Assembly: GCA_030065755.1 (NCBI GenBank)
Contig: JASJDA010000013.1
Span: 1 to 53,131, forward strand
Source of the DNA: Prochloraceae cyanobacterium
GTDB taxonomy: Bacteria > Cyanobacteriota > Cyanobacteriia > Cyanobacteriales > JASJDA01
Direction of reading: 5' to 3'
DNA: 53,131 nucleotides
Position numbers and translations under genes: made by a program. This document shows positions 43,633 through 52,412 of this stretch, piece after piece (the first letter of the stretch is position 1; each line of letters starts with the position of its first letter). The notes beneath the pieces are model-generated. The model was not told the origin of the DNA, made no database searches, and saw only the letters and a program-made list of their open reading frames with translations.

Positions 43633-46600
43633 TTAAGAAGCTCGTTTGATGTTTGATAAAGGAGAAACTTTAGTAGAAATAGAAGGACGCTCCACTATTA
43701 ATAAATAAGCACAGGGAACGAAATATAATGCTAGAAGGGTAGCACCGAAAAGACCTCCAGCGATCGCGACAGCCAAAGGAGGCCAAAATTCACCCCCCTG
43801 CAATAATAAAGGAATGAAACCGATCGCAGTAGTTAAAGTAGTAGCAATCACGTGACGAGTAGACTCAAGCACTACTTGTCTGACTGCGCGACGATTACCG
43901 CGTTTAGCTGCTGGATTTTCTAATAAAGTAGCTAAAACAACCACAGAATCGTTAACAGCCACTCCTACTAAACCGATCGTACCGACAATTGCCATAAAGC
44001 CTAAAGGATAGCCAAATAACCATAAAGAAAACAATCCCAAGCCTATAGAGCAAATACCTACTAAGCCAACGATCCCAGCTAGTTTAAAAGAACCTAAAGA
44101 AAGAACTAATACTGCCACCATTAATACTAGTAATACGCCGAGATTGGCAGCTAAAGCTCCTTCAGCCGTATTTCTCTGTTCTGCTTCGCCGCCAAATTCC
44201 GTATAATAGCCAGAAGGTAGCTCGAAATTAGCCTTTTTTAAGCCAGTTTGAAATTGAGCTAATACCTCTGCTGGCAGTACTCCAGGAGTAATAAAAGCTT
44301 GAACTAAATTGTAACGTTTGCCATTGCGTCGCGTAATCACAGAATTTTCTGCTACTAAATCTATTTCTCCCAAAGCAGATAAAGGAATGTTTTTCAGCGA
44401 TCGATTCTCGATACTATTTTGAGGAGTGGAAGTTGCAAGTAAGTCTAGAGAATTAATTTTATTAAAATCTCCCCGCTCTCGATTTGCTATCCTAACTCTA
44501 ACGGGTAATTCTTCGGTAGATTCGAGTATGGATCCTCCCGTCATACCTTTTAGATAAGCTTGCAGTTGCTCGGAAATACTCGTATTATCTAATCCGGCTA
44601 AATTAGCTTTTTCCTCATCTAAACGCAATTTTAACTGAGCTAAAACCGCACTAGAACTATCGCGAGTATGGGTAACGTCAGGAATTTGAGCTAAAATATC
44701 TCTAGCTTGTTCTCCCAAAATCCGCAGGCGATCGAGATCTTCACCGTAAATACGCATCTCTATAGGAGCATCAAAAGGAGGTCCTTGTTCTAATTTCCCC
44801 ACTAATATCCTAGCAGCAGGAAAAGCTTCATCCATCTGCTTTTGAATAGTGCGAACTAAACTATTTCTAGCAACAGAATTTAATTGGACTATTGCTTGAG
44901 CATAATTTGATTCTCCCTTTTTTGCCCCAATCAAATTGTAGTAAAATTGCGGAGCGCTACTACCAACAAACCAGTCAACTTTAACTACTTCTTTTCGCGA
45001 CCTAATTAAATTACGAGCTTCAATTGCGATCGCTCTAGTTTGTTCTAGAGAAGTTGAGGGAGGTAATTCTAGCTCTATTTTCAACTGATCTCGCTCTGCT
45101 GGGGGGAAGAATTGATTTTGTAAGGTAGAAGCTTGTACGAAGCCAGTTATGGGTAAAATAAGAGCCAATACAACTCCTGCTACTGGTTTAGCAAACAACC
45201 ACCGCAGACTTGAATTATAAACTGATGTCAGTTTTGGGTGAGAAAATCCAGTTTCCCACCAAGAGTTTACTTGCTGCTGCTTCTTATTTCTAAATATAGC
45301 GGTGAGAGCTGGAATAACTGTTAAAGACAAAAATAGGGAAGAACAAATAGCTAAAATCACACTGGCTCCGATCGTCCCGACAAATTCTCCCGCTCCCCCA
45401 GGTAACAAAACGATCGGCAGAAAAGCAAGTACGGTAGTTAATGTAGATGCTAGCAAAGGAACGGACAAATATTTAACAGAAGTGGCGATCGCTACTTCTG
45501 GCTTCATACCTATTTTGAGTTGATTATCTACTTTATCCACCACGACGATCGCCGTGTCAATTAACAATCCTAAGGAAACAATTAAACCCATTATCGACAT
45601 TTGATGCAGAGGAATGCCAAAGGCATTCATCCATCCCAAAACCATTAGTAATGATATTGGTAAAATCGAGCCAACTATTAATGCCGATCGCCAACCCATC
45701 AAAAACCAGGTGATAAAAAAAACCAGAAAGGCTCCTAATAAAAGATTGAGAATTAGGTGGTTAAGTCTATTAATAACGTATTGATTTTGAGTAAAAATTG
45801 TCTCTAAATTTAGAGCTTTTGGCAGTTCTTTTTGAAACTTTTCTAATGTTTTATTAGCATTATCGTCCCATAAATCGAGTCGATAATCAGATTCGATCGC
45901 AACAGCTAAAGCGATCGCGCTGTGACCGTTAACTATTGCTAATTCATCTAGTGGCTGCCTTATTCCTTTTTTAATTTCAGCAATATCCCCTAATTGAGTC
46001 AATTGTCCGTTTTTACCAAAGCTAATGGGAATATTTCTAATGCGATCGAGGGAATTTAATTCCGATTCTACTTCTAAAGAAAAGTTATTCTTATAACTGC
46101 GAAATTCTCCAGCAGAAATTTTAGCATCGCTTTGTTCGATTTTACGGGAAAGCTCCTTAACAGTAAGATTGAGAGGAACTAATTGAGCTGGATCGATCTC
46201 TACTGTAATTTCTTCATTTGGTTTGCCATATATTTCTACTTTTCCCGTTCCAGGTAAGGCTTCTAGTTCGTGTTGCAACGATCGGGCTTTGCGAGCAAGA
46301 ATAGCATAATTAGGCTCGAAGTCCTTTTCCCAAGTAACAGCAACTATCTTCGCATAAGCTTTAGTGTCAACTTCTTCTAACTCAGGTTCGCTTGCTTCTG
46401 GTGGCAATTCGGACCTAACATCATCTATTTTGTCACGAATGCGCGACCAAACCAAATCTGTTTCATTAGCTGTTACTCGATCTAATAATTGGATTTGTAT
46501 AATAGATATTCCTGCTCTAGATCTAGATTCTATGGTCTTAATTTCTTCAATGTTTGAGATTGAAGATTCTATTTTTTCGCTAACTAAAGCTTCAACTCGC

Positions 46601-46764
46601 TCCGCATCTGCACCTGGTAACAATACTCGCACTATTCCAAGGCGAGGTCCTAATTCTACATCTTCCAATCGAGGTAAAGTAAAGAAGGCAGAAAGACCCC
46701 AAACTAAAATTAATATGACTGTCAGCAAAAGCAGCCGCGAATTGCGATAAAACAAAGTGTGCAT
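43633..46764 (-). CDS. RND-family efflux permease
   Basis: The 1043-residue inner-membrane pump has the RND layout: helix 1 (about 10-30), a large periplasmic domain, a helix bundle (about 335-520), a second periplasmic domain and a final helix bundle. PGADAERVEALV and ALPGTGKVEIYG are porter-domain marks. In helix 4 the AcrB proton-relay pair D-D is D-T (Asp403-Thr404); in helix 10 the AcrB lysine region reads VAVNDSVVV. The coupling therefore differs from AcrB. The adaptor gene is 158 bp upstream on the same strand; the outer-membrane channel is not in the window. Substrate unknown (drug, lipid or metal). Confidence 0.92.
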   Translation of the reverse strand: MHTLFYRNSRLLLLTVILILVWGLSAFFTLPRLEDVELGPRLGIVRVLLPGADAERVEALVSEKIESSISNIEEIKTIESRSRAGISIIQIQLLDRVTANETDLVWSRIRDKIDDVRSELPPEASEPELEEVDTKAYAKIVAVTWEKDFEPNYAILARKARSLQHELEALPGTGKVEIYGKPNEEITVEIDPAQLVPLNLTVKELSRKIEQSDAKISAGEFRSYKNNFSLEVESELNSLDRIRNIPISFGKNGQLTQLGDIAEIKKGIRQPLDELAIVNGHSAIALAVAIESDYRLDLWDDNANKTLEKFQKELPKALNLETIFTQNQYVINRLNHLILNLLLGAFLVFFITWFLMGWRSALIVGSILPISLLMVLGWMNAFGIPLHQMSIMGLIVSLGLLIDTAIVVVDKVDNQLKIGMKPEVAIATSVKYLSVPLLASTLTTVLAFLPIVLLPGGAGEFVGTIGASVILAICSSLFLSLTVIPALTAIFRNKKQQQVNSWWETGFSHPKLTSVYNSSLRWLFAKPVAGVVLALILPITGFVQASTLQNQFFPPAERDQLKIELELPPSTSLEQTRAIAIEARNLIRSRKEVVKVDWFVGSSAPQFYYNLIGAKKGESNYAQAIVQLNSVARNSLVRTIQKQMDEAFPAARILVGKLEQGPPFDAPIEMRIYGEDLDRLRILGEQARDILAQIPDVTHTRDSSSAVLAQLKLRLDEEKANLAGLDNTSISEQLQAYLKGMTGGSILESTEELPVRVRIANRERGDFNKINSLDLLATSTPQNSIENRSLKNIPLSALGEIDLVAENSVITRRNGKRYNLVQAFITPGVLPAEVLAQFQTGLKKANFELPSGYYTEFGGEAEQRNTAEGALAANLGVLLVLMVAVLVLSLGSFKLAGIVGLVGICSIGLGLFSLWLFGYPLGFMAIVGTIGLVGVAVNDSVVVLATLLENPAAKRGNRRAVRQVVLESTRHVIATTLTTAIGFIPLLLQGGEFWPPLAVAIAGGLFGATLLALYFVPCAYLLIVERPSISTKVSPLSNIKRAS

Positions 46765-46872
46765 AATTAATATAAATAGTTGTTTGTTGTTTGCTGTTAG
46801 CTGTTGGCTGTTAGTTGTTGGCTGTTAGCTATTTGCTGTTAACGATCTCCTCCTCTCCCCCTCTCCCTCTCT

Positions 46873-46904
46873 CCCCACACTCCCCACACTCCCCACACTC
46901 CCCC
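46873..46904 (-). repeat. Short tandem CCCCACACT array in the RND operon spacer
   Basis: Three 9-base CCCCACACT units plus a C5 end (C runs at 46873-46876, 46882-46885, 46891-46894, 46900-46904) give four evenly spaced G4-5 runs on the minus (transcribed) strand with 5-base loops. This can form a G-quadruplex in the mRNA between adaptor and permease. A degenerate TTGGCTGTTAG repeat (about 46780-46840) is next to it. Confidence 0.8.
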
Positions 46905-46922
46905 TCCACCGCTCTCTAAAAA

Positions 46923-48278
46923 TTATTCTTTCAAAGCAAACGGACGAACTAACTGACTCGGTACGAGTCTTTGGGTACCTCTACTAACTACTCGATCGCC
47001 ATCTGAAAGTATTCCTCTGACAAAAACGCGATCGCCATCTGTATACAACACCTCTACATCTCTTTTTTCGATGCGATAACGATCGGCAACATTTTCAGTG
47101 TCAATTAAAGCAAAGCAAGACCACAACCCTCTTTCTCCACGCATTAAAGCTGTTGTTGGTAACCAATATCCAGAAGTATTAATAGTTCGAGTAATTTGCA
47201 ACCGCGCAACTTCTTTTGATGCTACTAAGCTGCTATTTTCATCGAGTTTTAAAATAACAGTTCGGGTTTGAGTGGCCCGATCGATTTCTGGTAAGATTGA
47301 TGCAACTCTAGCTTGATATGCTCGATCGCGTATTTTCACTTTTTGCTTGCTTCCTATCTCCAGCGCCGATAATATTTGACTGGGAACGCCTATTTCTATT
47401 TCTGGAGCTGTATCTTCTACTATTCGCACTACAGATTGACCAGCTCGTACTACTGTTCCTTCATCGACTTGGCGAGCAGCTATTATTCCAGAGAAAGGAG
47501 CGCGAATCGTACTTTTATCAATATTTACGTCCAATTCCGCGATACTGGCATCTAGTTGACGGACGGCTGCTTTTTGTGCTTCGATTTGTTCCGATCGCGT
47601 ACCGTTTAATAACTCTTCTAAACTACTGCGTGCAATATCTAATCGATCGCTTAACGCTCTTGCTGTATAACTTACTTCGTCGAGACTTTCTTGGCTTATT
47701 GCTCCTTGAGAATATAGGTATTTTCTGCGATTTACTTTAATCTGTTCTAGTTCTAACTGATTTTTTAAATTACTAACTTCTGCTCTAGCTGCGGCAATAT
47801 CTTCTCTGCGCGCACCATTTTTTAATTCCGAAAGTACTGCTAATGCTTGCGCTTTTTGTGCTAATAACCTGGCTCTTTGTGCTTGTAAGTTGCGGGTATC
47901 TAGAAGAGCGATCGCTCTTCCTTTTATTACTCTATCTCCGCGATCGACCCCTAACCAAACTAATTTCCCCGCTCTCTCGAAACCTAATTCACTGGTTCTT
48001 TGCGCTGCTACTTCTCCAGTGTAGTTGCGCAATAATTTATAGTTATCAACTTGCCGAACTTCTACAGTTTCAACTGGCAAAACTTTTTGGTTACTGGCTC
48101 GCTCCTCGCTGCGAGCGCCGATCGTTGACGTGACAATGGGTATGCTAATTAACAATAATAATCCCGCACCTCCAATTGCTACAAACTGTTTGCGAAAGAA
48201 TTGCGATGAGAATTTAACACGCTTAGGTGGTGGAGAATTTAAACTCATGGCATTCTCACCCGATCGAGAGTTTTGCAT
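46923..48278 (-). CDS. RND efflux periplasmic adaptor (membrane fusion protein, HlyD-like)
   Basis: The adaptor links an RND pump to an outer-membrane channel. The 451-residue protein has one N-terminal membrane segment (about 32-50), a biotinyl-lipoyl-like domain (ERAGKLVWLGVDRGDRVIKG), a long alpha-hairpin coiled coil (about 125-225), then SIAELDVNIDKSTIRAPFSGIIAARQVDEGTVV and a beta-barrel domain. These are the usual MFP landmarks. The alternative ATG at residue 11 cannot be excluded. The permease gene follows, so the pair is one operon with a C-rich spacer. Confidence 0.9.
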   Translation of the reverse strand: MQNSRSGENAMSLNSPPPKRVKFSSQFFRKQFVAIGGAGLLLLISIPIVTSTIGARSEERASNQKVLPVETVEVRQVDNYKLLRNYTGEVAAQRTSELGFERAGKLVWLGVDRGDRVIKGRAIALLDTRNLQAQRARLLAQKAQALAVLSELKNGARREDIAAARAEVSNLKNQLELEQIKVNRRKYLYSQGAISQESLDEVSYTARALSDRLDIARSSLEELLNGTRSEQIEAQKAAVRQLDASIAELDVNIDKSTIRAPFSGIIAARQVDEGTVVRAGQSVVRIVEDTAPEIEIGVPSQILSALEIGSKQKVKIRDRAYQARVASILPEIDRATQTRTVILKLDENSSLVASKEVARLQITRTINTSGYWLPTTALMRGERGLWSCFALIDTENVADRYRIEKRDVEVLYTDGDRVFVRGILSDGDRVVSRGTQRLVPSQLVRPFALKE

Positions 48279-48738
48279 TGCAGAAATTTACTATTAATAC
48301 CCATAGCCGTATTCAAGAGATAATTGTAATTTTTATAAGATAAACCCTAGCCACGATCGTAAATTAGAAAAGACATATTTATTGTTTTCCTTTTACCGAA
48401 CTGTGCTTTAGAAACATTGTTTTTTGTTTTTTATTTTTGTTATTTGACTTAATTACATTATTGTTAAAATAAATATAAGCGTCAAGAAAAATTGTCCTAT
48501 ATAAAAATATTAATAATTTTGCTAATACTACTAATTACCAGAGAGATAAATATCTAAGTAAAAACAATTAATTATTTGTTTGAGCGAAGATTTTTCAGTA
48601 ATAACACTTAAAGACAATCTTGTTTTTTTTAGTTAAAAAAGAATTATAAAACTTTCCAAAATAAAAAAGTAAAGTTTGATTTGTGAATCCAACATTTCTG
48701 AATCTGTTTAATATTTAATAATTAAATTTAGTTTAAAA
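48279..48738. other. 460-bp AT-rich divergent gap before the P450 gene
   Basis: No gene and no clear hairpin are seen. The sequence is very AT-rich, with many short A/T tracts, and lies between divergently transcribed genes. It should hold both promoters. TAATATTTAAT-type runs occur near 48710 ahead of the P450 start. Confidence 0.4.
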
Positions 48739-50109
48739 ATGATAAATAAACTTCCTAATGGGCCAAGTCATCCAGCTTGGTGGCAATTGATATGTTGGAT
48801 ACAAGATTCTTTTAGTTATCTAAAAGAATGCGCTAAAAGTTATGGAGATGTATTTACTTTAAGGATAAAAGGCGTTCCTCCTCTTGTTGTAATTGGACAT
48901 CCGTTAGGAGTCAAAGAAGTTCTCAGTCAAGAGCCTAATAAATTTGATGTAGGACGTTCTAATTATATAGTTCGACCTTTAGTTGGAGATAATTCCTTAG
49001 TGTTGTGTGATGGCAAACGTCATCAGCAAGAACGAAAAATGTTGATGCCTCCATTTCATCGGCAAAATATACAGTCGTACGCCAAATTTATTTGTGAAAT
49101 TGCAAATCAAGTAGCCGATCGATGGCAAGAAGGTCAAAAGATAATTGCTCGTAAAGTAATGCGAGAAATTACTTTAGAAGTAATTCTTCAAGTAGTCTTT
49201 GGAATTTCACAAGGAGAGCGATATTACAAGATTAAACCCTTAATAGGTGAAATGTTAGATGAAATTGATTCACCATTGCGTTCTAGTTTTTTGTTTCTAA
49301 AGTTTTTACAGCGAGATTGGGGGACTTGGATTCCTTGGGGAAAATTTAAATATTGTCAAACACAAATTTATAAATTACTACAAGATGAAATTAATGAAAG
49401 ACGTTCTCTTCCTCTCGAAAAAGGTTGTGACATTCTCAGTCTAATGATGTCAGCAAGAGATGAAGCAGGAGAGTCAATGAATGATGCCGAACTAAAAGAT
49501 CAATTAATGACTTTATTATTGGCAGGTCACGACAGTACGGCAACTATGTTATCTTGGGCTTTTTATGAAATATTAAAACATCCTACTGTTTTAGAAAAAC
49601 TAAGAGAAGAGTTAGATTTTTCTAAAAATTTAGCGCCTTTAGAAATAGCTAAACTTCCTTATTTAAACGCTGTTTGTCAAGAAGTTTTACGTCTCCATCC
49701 AATAGGTTCGATTATTTTTCCTCGTATTACTAAAACTCCAATGGAAATTATGGGACATTACTTTGAAGCAGAAACATGGCTGATTCTTAGCGTGTATTTG
49801 GTTCATCATAAAAAAGAGCTTTATTTAGAACCAGAAAAATTTAAGCCAGAAAGATTTTTGGAAAAGAAATATTCTCCTTACGAATATTTTCCTTTTGGGG
49901 GTGGAAATCGCAAATGTTTAGGAGTAGCTTTAGCTGATTTGGAAATGAAGCTAGTTTTGGCTTCCATAATTTCAAAATTTGAATTAACTTTGGCAAGTAA
50001 AAAATCAGTTAAACCACAACGTCGTGGTATATCTATTTCTCCTACTGGTGGAATTCCTTTGATTTTTCAACGACAGAGAAAAATATTTTCTAACAAGAGC
50101 TTAGACTAA
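48739..50109 (+). CDS. Cytochrome P450, CYP110-like
   Basis: This 456-residue heme monooxygenase candidate is complete. Motifs: I-helix AGHDST (262-267), EVLR (315-318, ExxR), and the heme-ligand loop FPFGGGNRKCLG with Cys393. The N-terminus (MINKLPNGPSHPAWWQLICW) has no long membrane anchor. Similarity is to CYP110, a P450 family widespread in cyanobacteria and reported to act on alkanes, fatty acids or terpenes in some members. The gene is AT-rich in coding and flank, which may reflect a more recent origin. No redox partner is adjacent. A terminator follows. Confidence 0.9.
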   Translation: MINKLPNGPSHPAWWQLICWIQDSFSYLKECAKSYGDVFTLRIKGVPPLVVIGHPLGVKEVLSQEPNKFDVGRSNYIVRPLVGDNSLVLCDGKRHQQERKMLMPPFHRQNIQSYAKFICEIANQVADRWQEGQKIIARKVMREITLEVILQVVFGISQGERYYKIKPLIGEMLDEIDSPLRSSFLFLKFLQRDWGTWIPWGKFKYCQTQIYKLLQDEINERRSLPLEKGCDILSLMMSARDEAGESMNDAELKDQLMTLLLAGHDSTATMLSWAFYEILKHPTVLEKLREELDFSKNLAPLEIAKLPYLNAVCQEVLRLHPIGSIIFPRITKTPMEIMGHYFEAETWLILSVYLVHHKKELYLEPEKFKPERFLEKKYSPYEYFPFGGGNRKCLGVALADLEMKLVLASIISKFELTLASKKSVKPQRRGISISPTGGIPLIFQRQRKIFSNKSLD

Positions 50110-50175
50110 CTCACTCTATTTGGTAATATCAAATAGCTAAATAATTGCTAGATATTACGACATCTTTGTTAAGAT

Positions 50176-50193
50176 AGGGCAATCGCCCTTTTT
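50176..50193 (+). terminator. Short intrinsic terminator after the P450 gene
   Basis: AGGGC (50176-50180) pairs with GCCCT (50185-50189) around AATC, and TTTT follows. It lies 67 bases after the P450 stop codon, and the next mobile element begins about 10 bases later. Confidence 0.65.
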
Positions 50194-50201
50194 AACTAAA
50201 T

Positions 50202-50381
50202 GTCGAAAGAAGTCCCACTGTTTTAGTGTGGGACTTCTTTCGACCAGTAAAAGCGTGCGTAGCACATCCTTATTATCGATTGGATAGGGAATAAGGCCAA
50301 CCACGATAGAGCAATCCGCTCGAAAATAGAAGGCACTCTAGATGAAACAGGAAGCTCACGGTGAAACCGTGAGTAGTTCAC
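50202..50381 (+). mobile_element. Transposase-less IS200/IS605-type element (PATE-like), 180 bp, abutting dhaK
   Basis: The left hairpin is a perfect 17-bp stem (50202-50218 with 50228-50244), preceded after five bases by TTAAC. The right hairpin is CTCACGGT (50355-50362) with ACCGTGAG (50366-50373), followed by TAGTTCAC (50374-50381). Gross layout, spacing and the terminal TAGTTCA match the element at 36567-36800, although the hairpin sequences differ. The interior has no gene. It ends five bases before the dhaK ATG and carries an in-frame ATG (50342) that would extend dhaK by 15 codons. End positions are by eye. Confidence 0.7.
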
Positions 50382-50386
50382 CTCTG

Positions 50387-51457
50387 ATGAAAAAACTGAT
50401 TAACAACGCCGACAACGCAGTAAGAGAAAGCCTCGAAGGTATGGCAATAGCCCATGCTGACTTAATTAAAGTTCATTTTGACCCCCACTTTATCTATCGT
50501 GCCGATGCTCCAGTAAAAAATAAAGTAGCAGTTATTTCTGGTGGTGGAAGCGGACACGAACCCATGCACGGCGGTTTTGTGGGTATGGGAATGCTAGATG
50601 CGGCTTGTCCTGGTGAAATTTTTACCTCTCCTACTCCCGACCAAATGTTAGAAGCCGCCAAAAAGGTTAATTCTGGTGCGGGGGTACTTAATATCGTTAA
50701 AAACTATAGCGGTGACGTCATGAATTTTGAGATGGCGGCAGAATTAGCTATTTCAGAAGACATTAAAGTCAGAAATATTTTAATCGACGACGACGTAGCA
50801 GTTAAAGATAGTACCTATACTCAAGGACGTAGGGGTGTAGGAACAACTGTTTTAGCTGAAAAAATTTGCGGTGCAGCAGCAGAAAAAGGTTACGATCTGA
50901 CCCAATTAGCTAATCTTTGCCGTCAAGTTAATCTAAACGGACGCAGCATGGGTATGGCGTTGACTTCTTGTATCACCCCAGCAAAGGGGTCGCCTACCTT
51001 TGAGTTACCAGAGGAAGAAATAGAAGTAGGTATCGGCATTCACGGAGAACCTGGACGGGAGAGAATGTCGGTAAAATCGGCAGATGAAATTACTGAAATG
51101 CTGGCACTATCTATTATTAAAGATACTGGCTACACTCGTACAGTTAGGGAGTGGGACTCGGAGAAAGGGGAATGGTCGGATTTAGAATTAATTGACCCCT
51201 CATTTGAAAAAGGCGATCGCGTCCTGGCTTTTGTTAACGGTATGGGCGGCACTCCTCTGGCTGAGTTATACATTGTTTATCGCAAATTGACAGAAATTTG
51301 TGACAAAAATGGTTTGAATATTGTGCGGAATCTAGTTGGTTCCTACATGACTTCTTTGGATATGCAGGGTTGTTCGATTACTTTGTTAAAGATGGACGAC
51401 GAGTTAATTAAACTCTGGGACGCTCCAGTGAAAACACCCGCATTTCGCTTTGGTTAA
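50387..51457 (+). CDS. dhaK: Dihydroxyacetone kinase subunit DhaK
   Basis: DhaK binds dihydroxyacetone covalently through a histidine and works with DhaL (plus DhaM or ATP). The 356-residue protein from the ATG at 50387 ([10 protein letters not shown]) has the [15 protein letters not shown] motif (52-66), and His219 lies in [13 protein letters not shown], matching the E. coli substrate His218. Length and motifs are intact. A longer in-frame ATG at 50342 would add 15 residues from the mobile element (MKQEAHGE...) and is not native. No good ribosome site precedes 50387. DhaL, normally next door, is absent from the 85-bp gap; a tnpB element starts there instead. Confidence 0.92.
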   Translation: MKKLINNADNAVRESLEGMAIAHADLIKVHFDPHFIYRADAPVKNKVAVISGGGSGHEPMHGGFVGMGMLDAACPGEIFTSPTPDQMLEAAKKVNSGAGVLNIVKNYSGDVMNFEMAAELAISEDIKVRNILIDDDVAVKDSTYTQGRRGVGTTVLAEKICGAAAEKGYDLTQLANLCRQVNLNGRSMGMALTSCITPAKGSPTFELPEEEIEVGIGIHGEPGRERMSVKSADEITEMLALSIIKDTGYTRTVREWDSEKGEWSDLELIDPSFEKGDRVLAFVNGMGGTPLAELYIVYRKLTEICDKNGLNIVRNLVGSYMTSLDMQGCSITLLKMDDELIKLWDAPVKTPAFRFG

Positions 51458-51488
51458 AGTCAAAAGTCAAAAGTTAAAAGTCAAAAAA
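51458..51488. repeat. Short AGTCAAA tandem tract after dhaK
   Basis: About four copies of AGTCAAAA (one as AGTTAAAA) follow the dhaK stop codon directly. They resemble low-complexity tracts common in cyanobacterial intergenic DNA. No terminator hairpin is visible. Confidence 0.7.
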
Positions 51489-51523
51489 AGTATATTGGGT
51501 CGCAATCGATAACGTGACGTCCT

Positions 51524-51553
51524 CCTACACCAAATCGGAGATTATGGTGTAGG
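51524..51553 (-). mobile_element. Right-end hairpin of the tnpB element
   Basis: CCTACACCA (51524-51532) pairs with TGGTGTAGG (51545-51553). On the minus strand this follows GGGAAG and ends in GGACGTCAC (tip near 51514), the position of TAGTTCAC in the two small elements. The tnpB stop codon lies in the hairpin loop, as expected when an omega-RNA-like end overlaps the tnpB 3' end. The tip is inferred from the other two elements. Confidence 0.7.
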
Positions 51554-52412
51554 CTTCCCAACCTCACAGCTAGGCATTGCTACCCTACGCCACTTGTCTA
51601 TGCACGTAGCACCCGACAGCCCGACTTGATAGCCAATTTCTTCCTTCCCCCAGAGTCCCTGGGTACATAACATTTCTATACCGCGATTACATATTTCTTG
51701 AGCTGAGGCTATATCGCGATCTGCCTCATACTTACATTCTGGGCAAGAATGCCATCTATCTTTTAGCTCTTTTCTGACTTCGATACGACAATTAGGACAA
51801 GTTTGAGAAGTCCCCCGATGGTCTACCTCAGTTATGTATTTCCCTCTTCTCCAAGCTACATATTTGACAATAGTTCGAAACTGACCGAAAGCAGCGTCAA
51901 GAGTATGTTTGCCCAAAAACCCTTTAGCCATCGTTCTAAAGTCTATATCCTCTAGAAAAATGGTGTCCGCCATATCGCAAAGTTTGTGAGCTAACTTGAA
52001 TTGATAGTCTTTTCTAGCCTGCGCAATGTGGTTGTGCATCTTTTCTACTTTGAGCCTGGCTTTTTCGTAATTCTTAGAGCGTTTGTCTTGCTTGGTGCGT
52101 CCTAACTCGGAGGGAACCTCCGAGCGGGCGCTCCGCTTTTTGGATAGTCTGCGTTGCAGCACTTTCAGCCTACTGTGCAGCTTGTTAAAAAACTTACGAC
52201 CCTCTTCGATAAAACCGTCAGAAGTAGAAAGATATTTCTCTACCCCTAGATCTACCCCAATAGCATGACCGTATGGTATCGGTTGAGGAACATCGACATC
52301 TAACTGAATACTAATTGTTGCAAACCACCCAATCGCTTTTTTTATAACCCTGATTTGTTTGATTTTGAATCCATCAGGAATAGGACGATGTAACTTAATA
52401 TTTATCAATCCT
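51542..52412 (-). pseudogene. tnpB: tnpB (IS200/IS605-type RNA-guided nuclease), interrupted by an intron
   Basis: The 3' ~290 codons are present. RuvC-type acidic residues are intact: GVDLGVEKY (Asp53 of this fragment), FLEDIDFRTM (Glu153) and EADRDIASAQEI. The zinc ribbon has CPNC and CPEC (Cys204, 207, 222, 225). Reading upstream, the frame stays open (a Gly codon before the TTG at 52408) until it meets the GTGCG start of a group II intron at 52413. The first ~100 codons therefore lie beyond the intron, outside the window. The intron is in the antisense orientation, so splicing cannot restore this mRNA. The catalytic half itself looks undamaged, suggesting a recent insertion. Confidence 0.88.

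Noticed and set aside
43454-43636. 60-codon open frame rich in Leu, Phe, Pro and Ser
   Set aside because: It is only the translation of the heptamer array, whose 7-base period lets all frames stay open.
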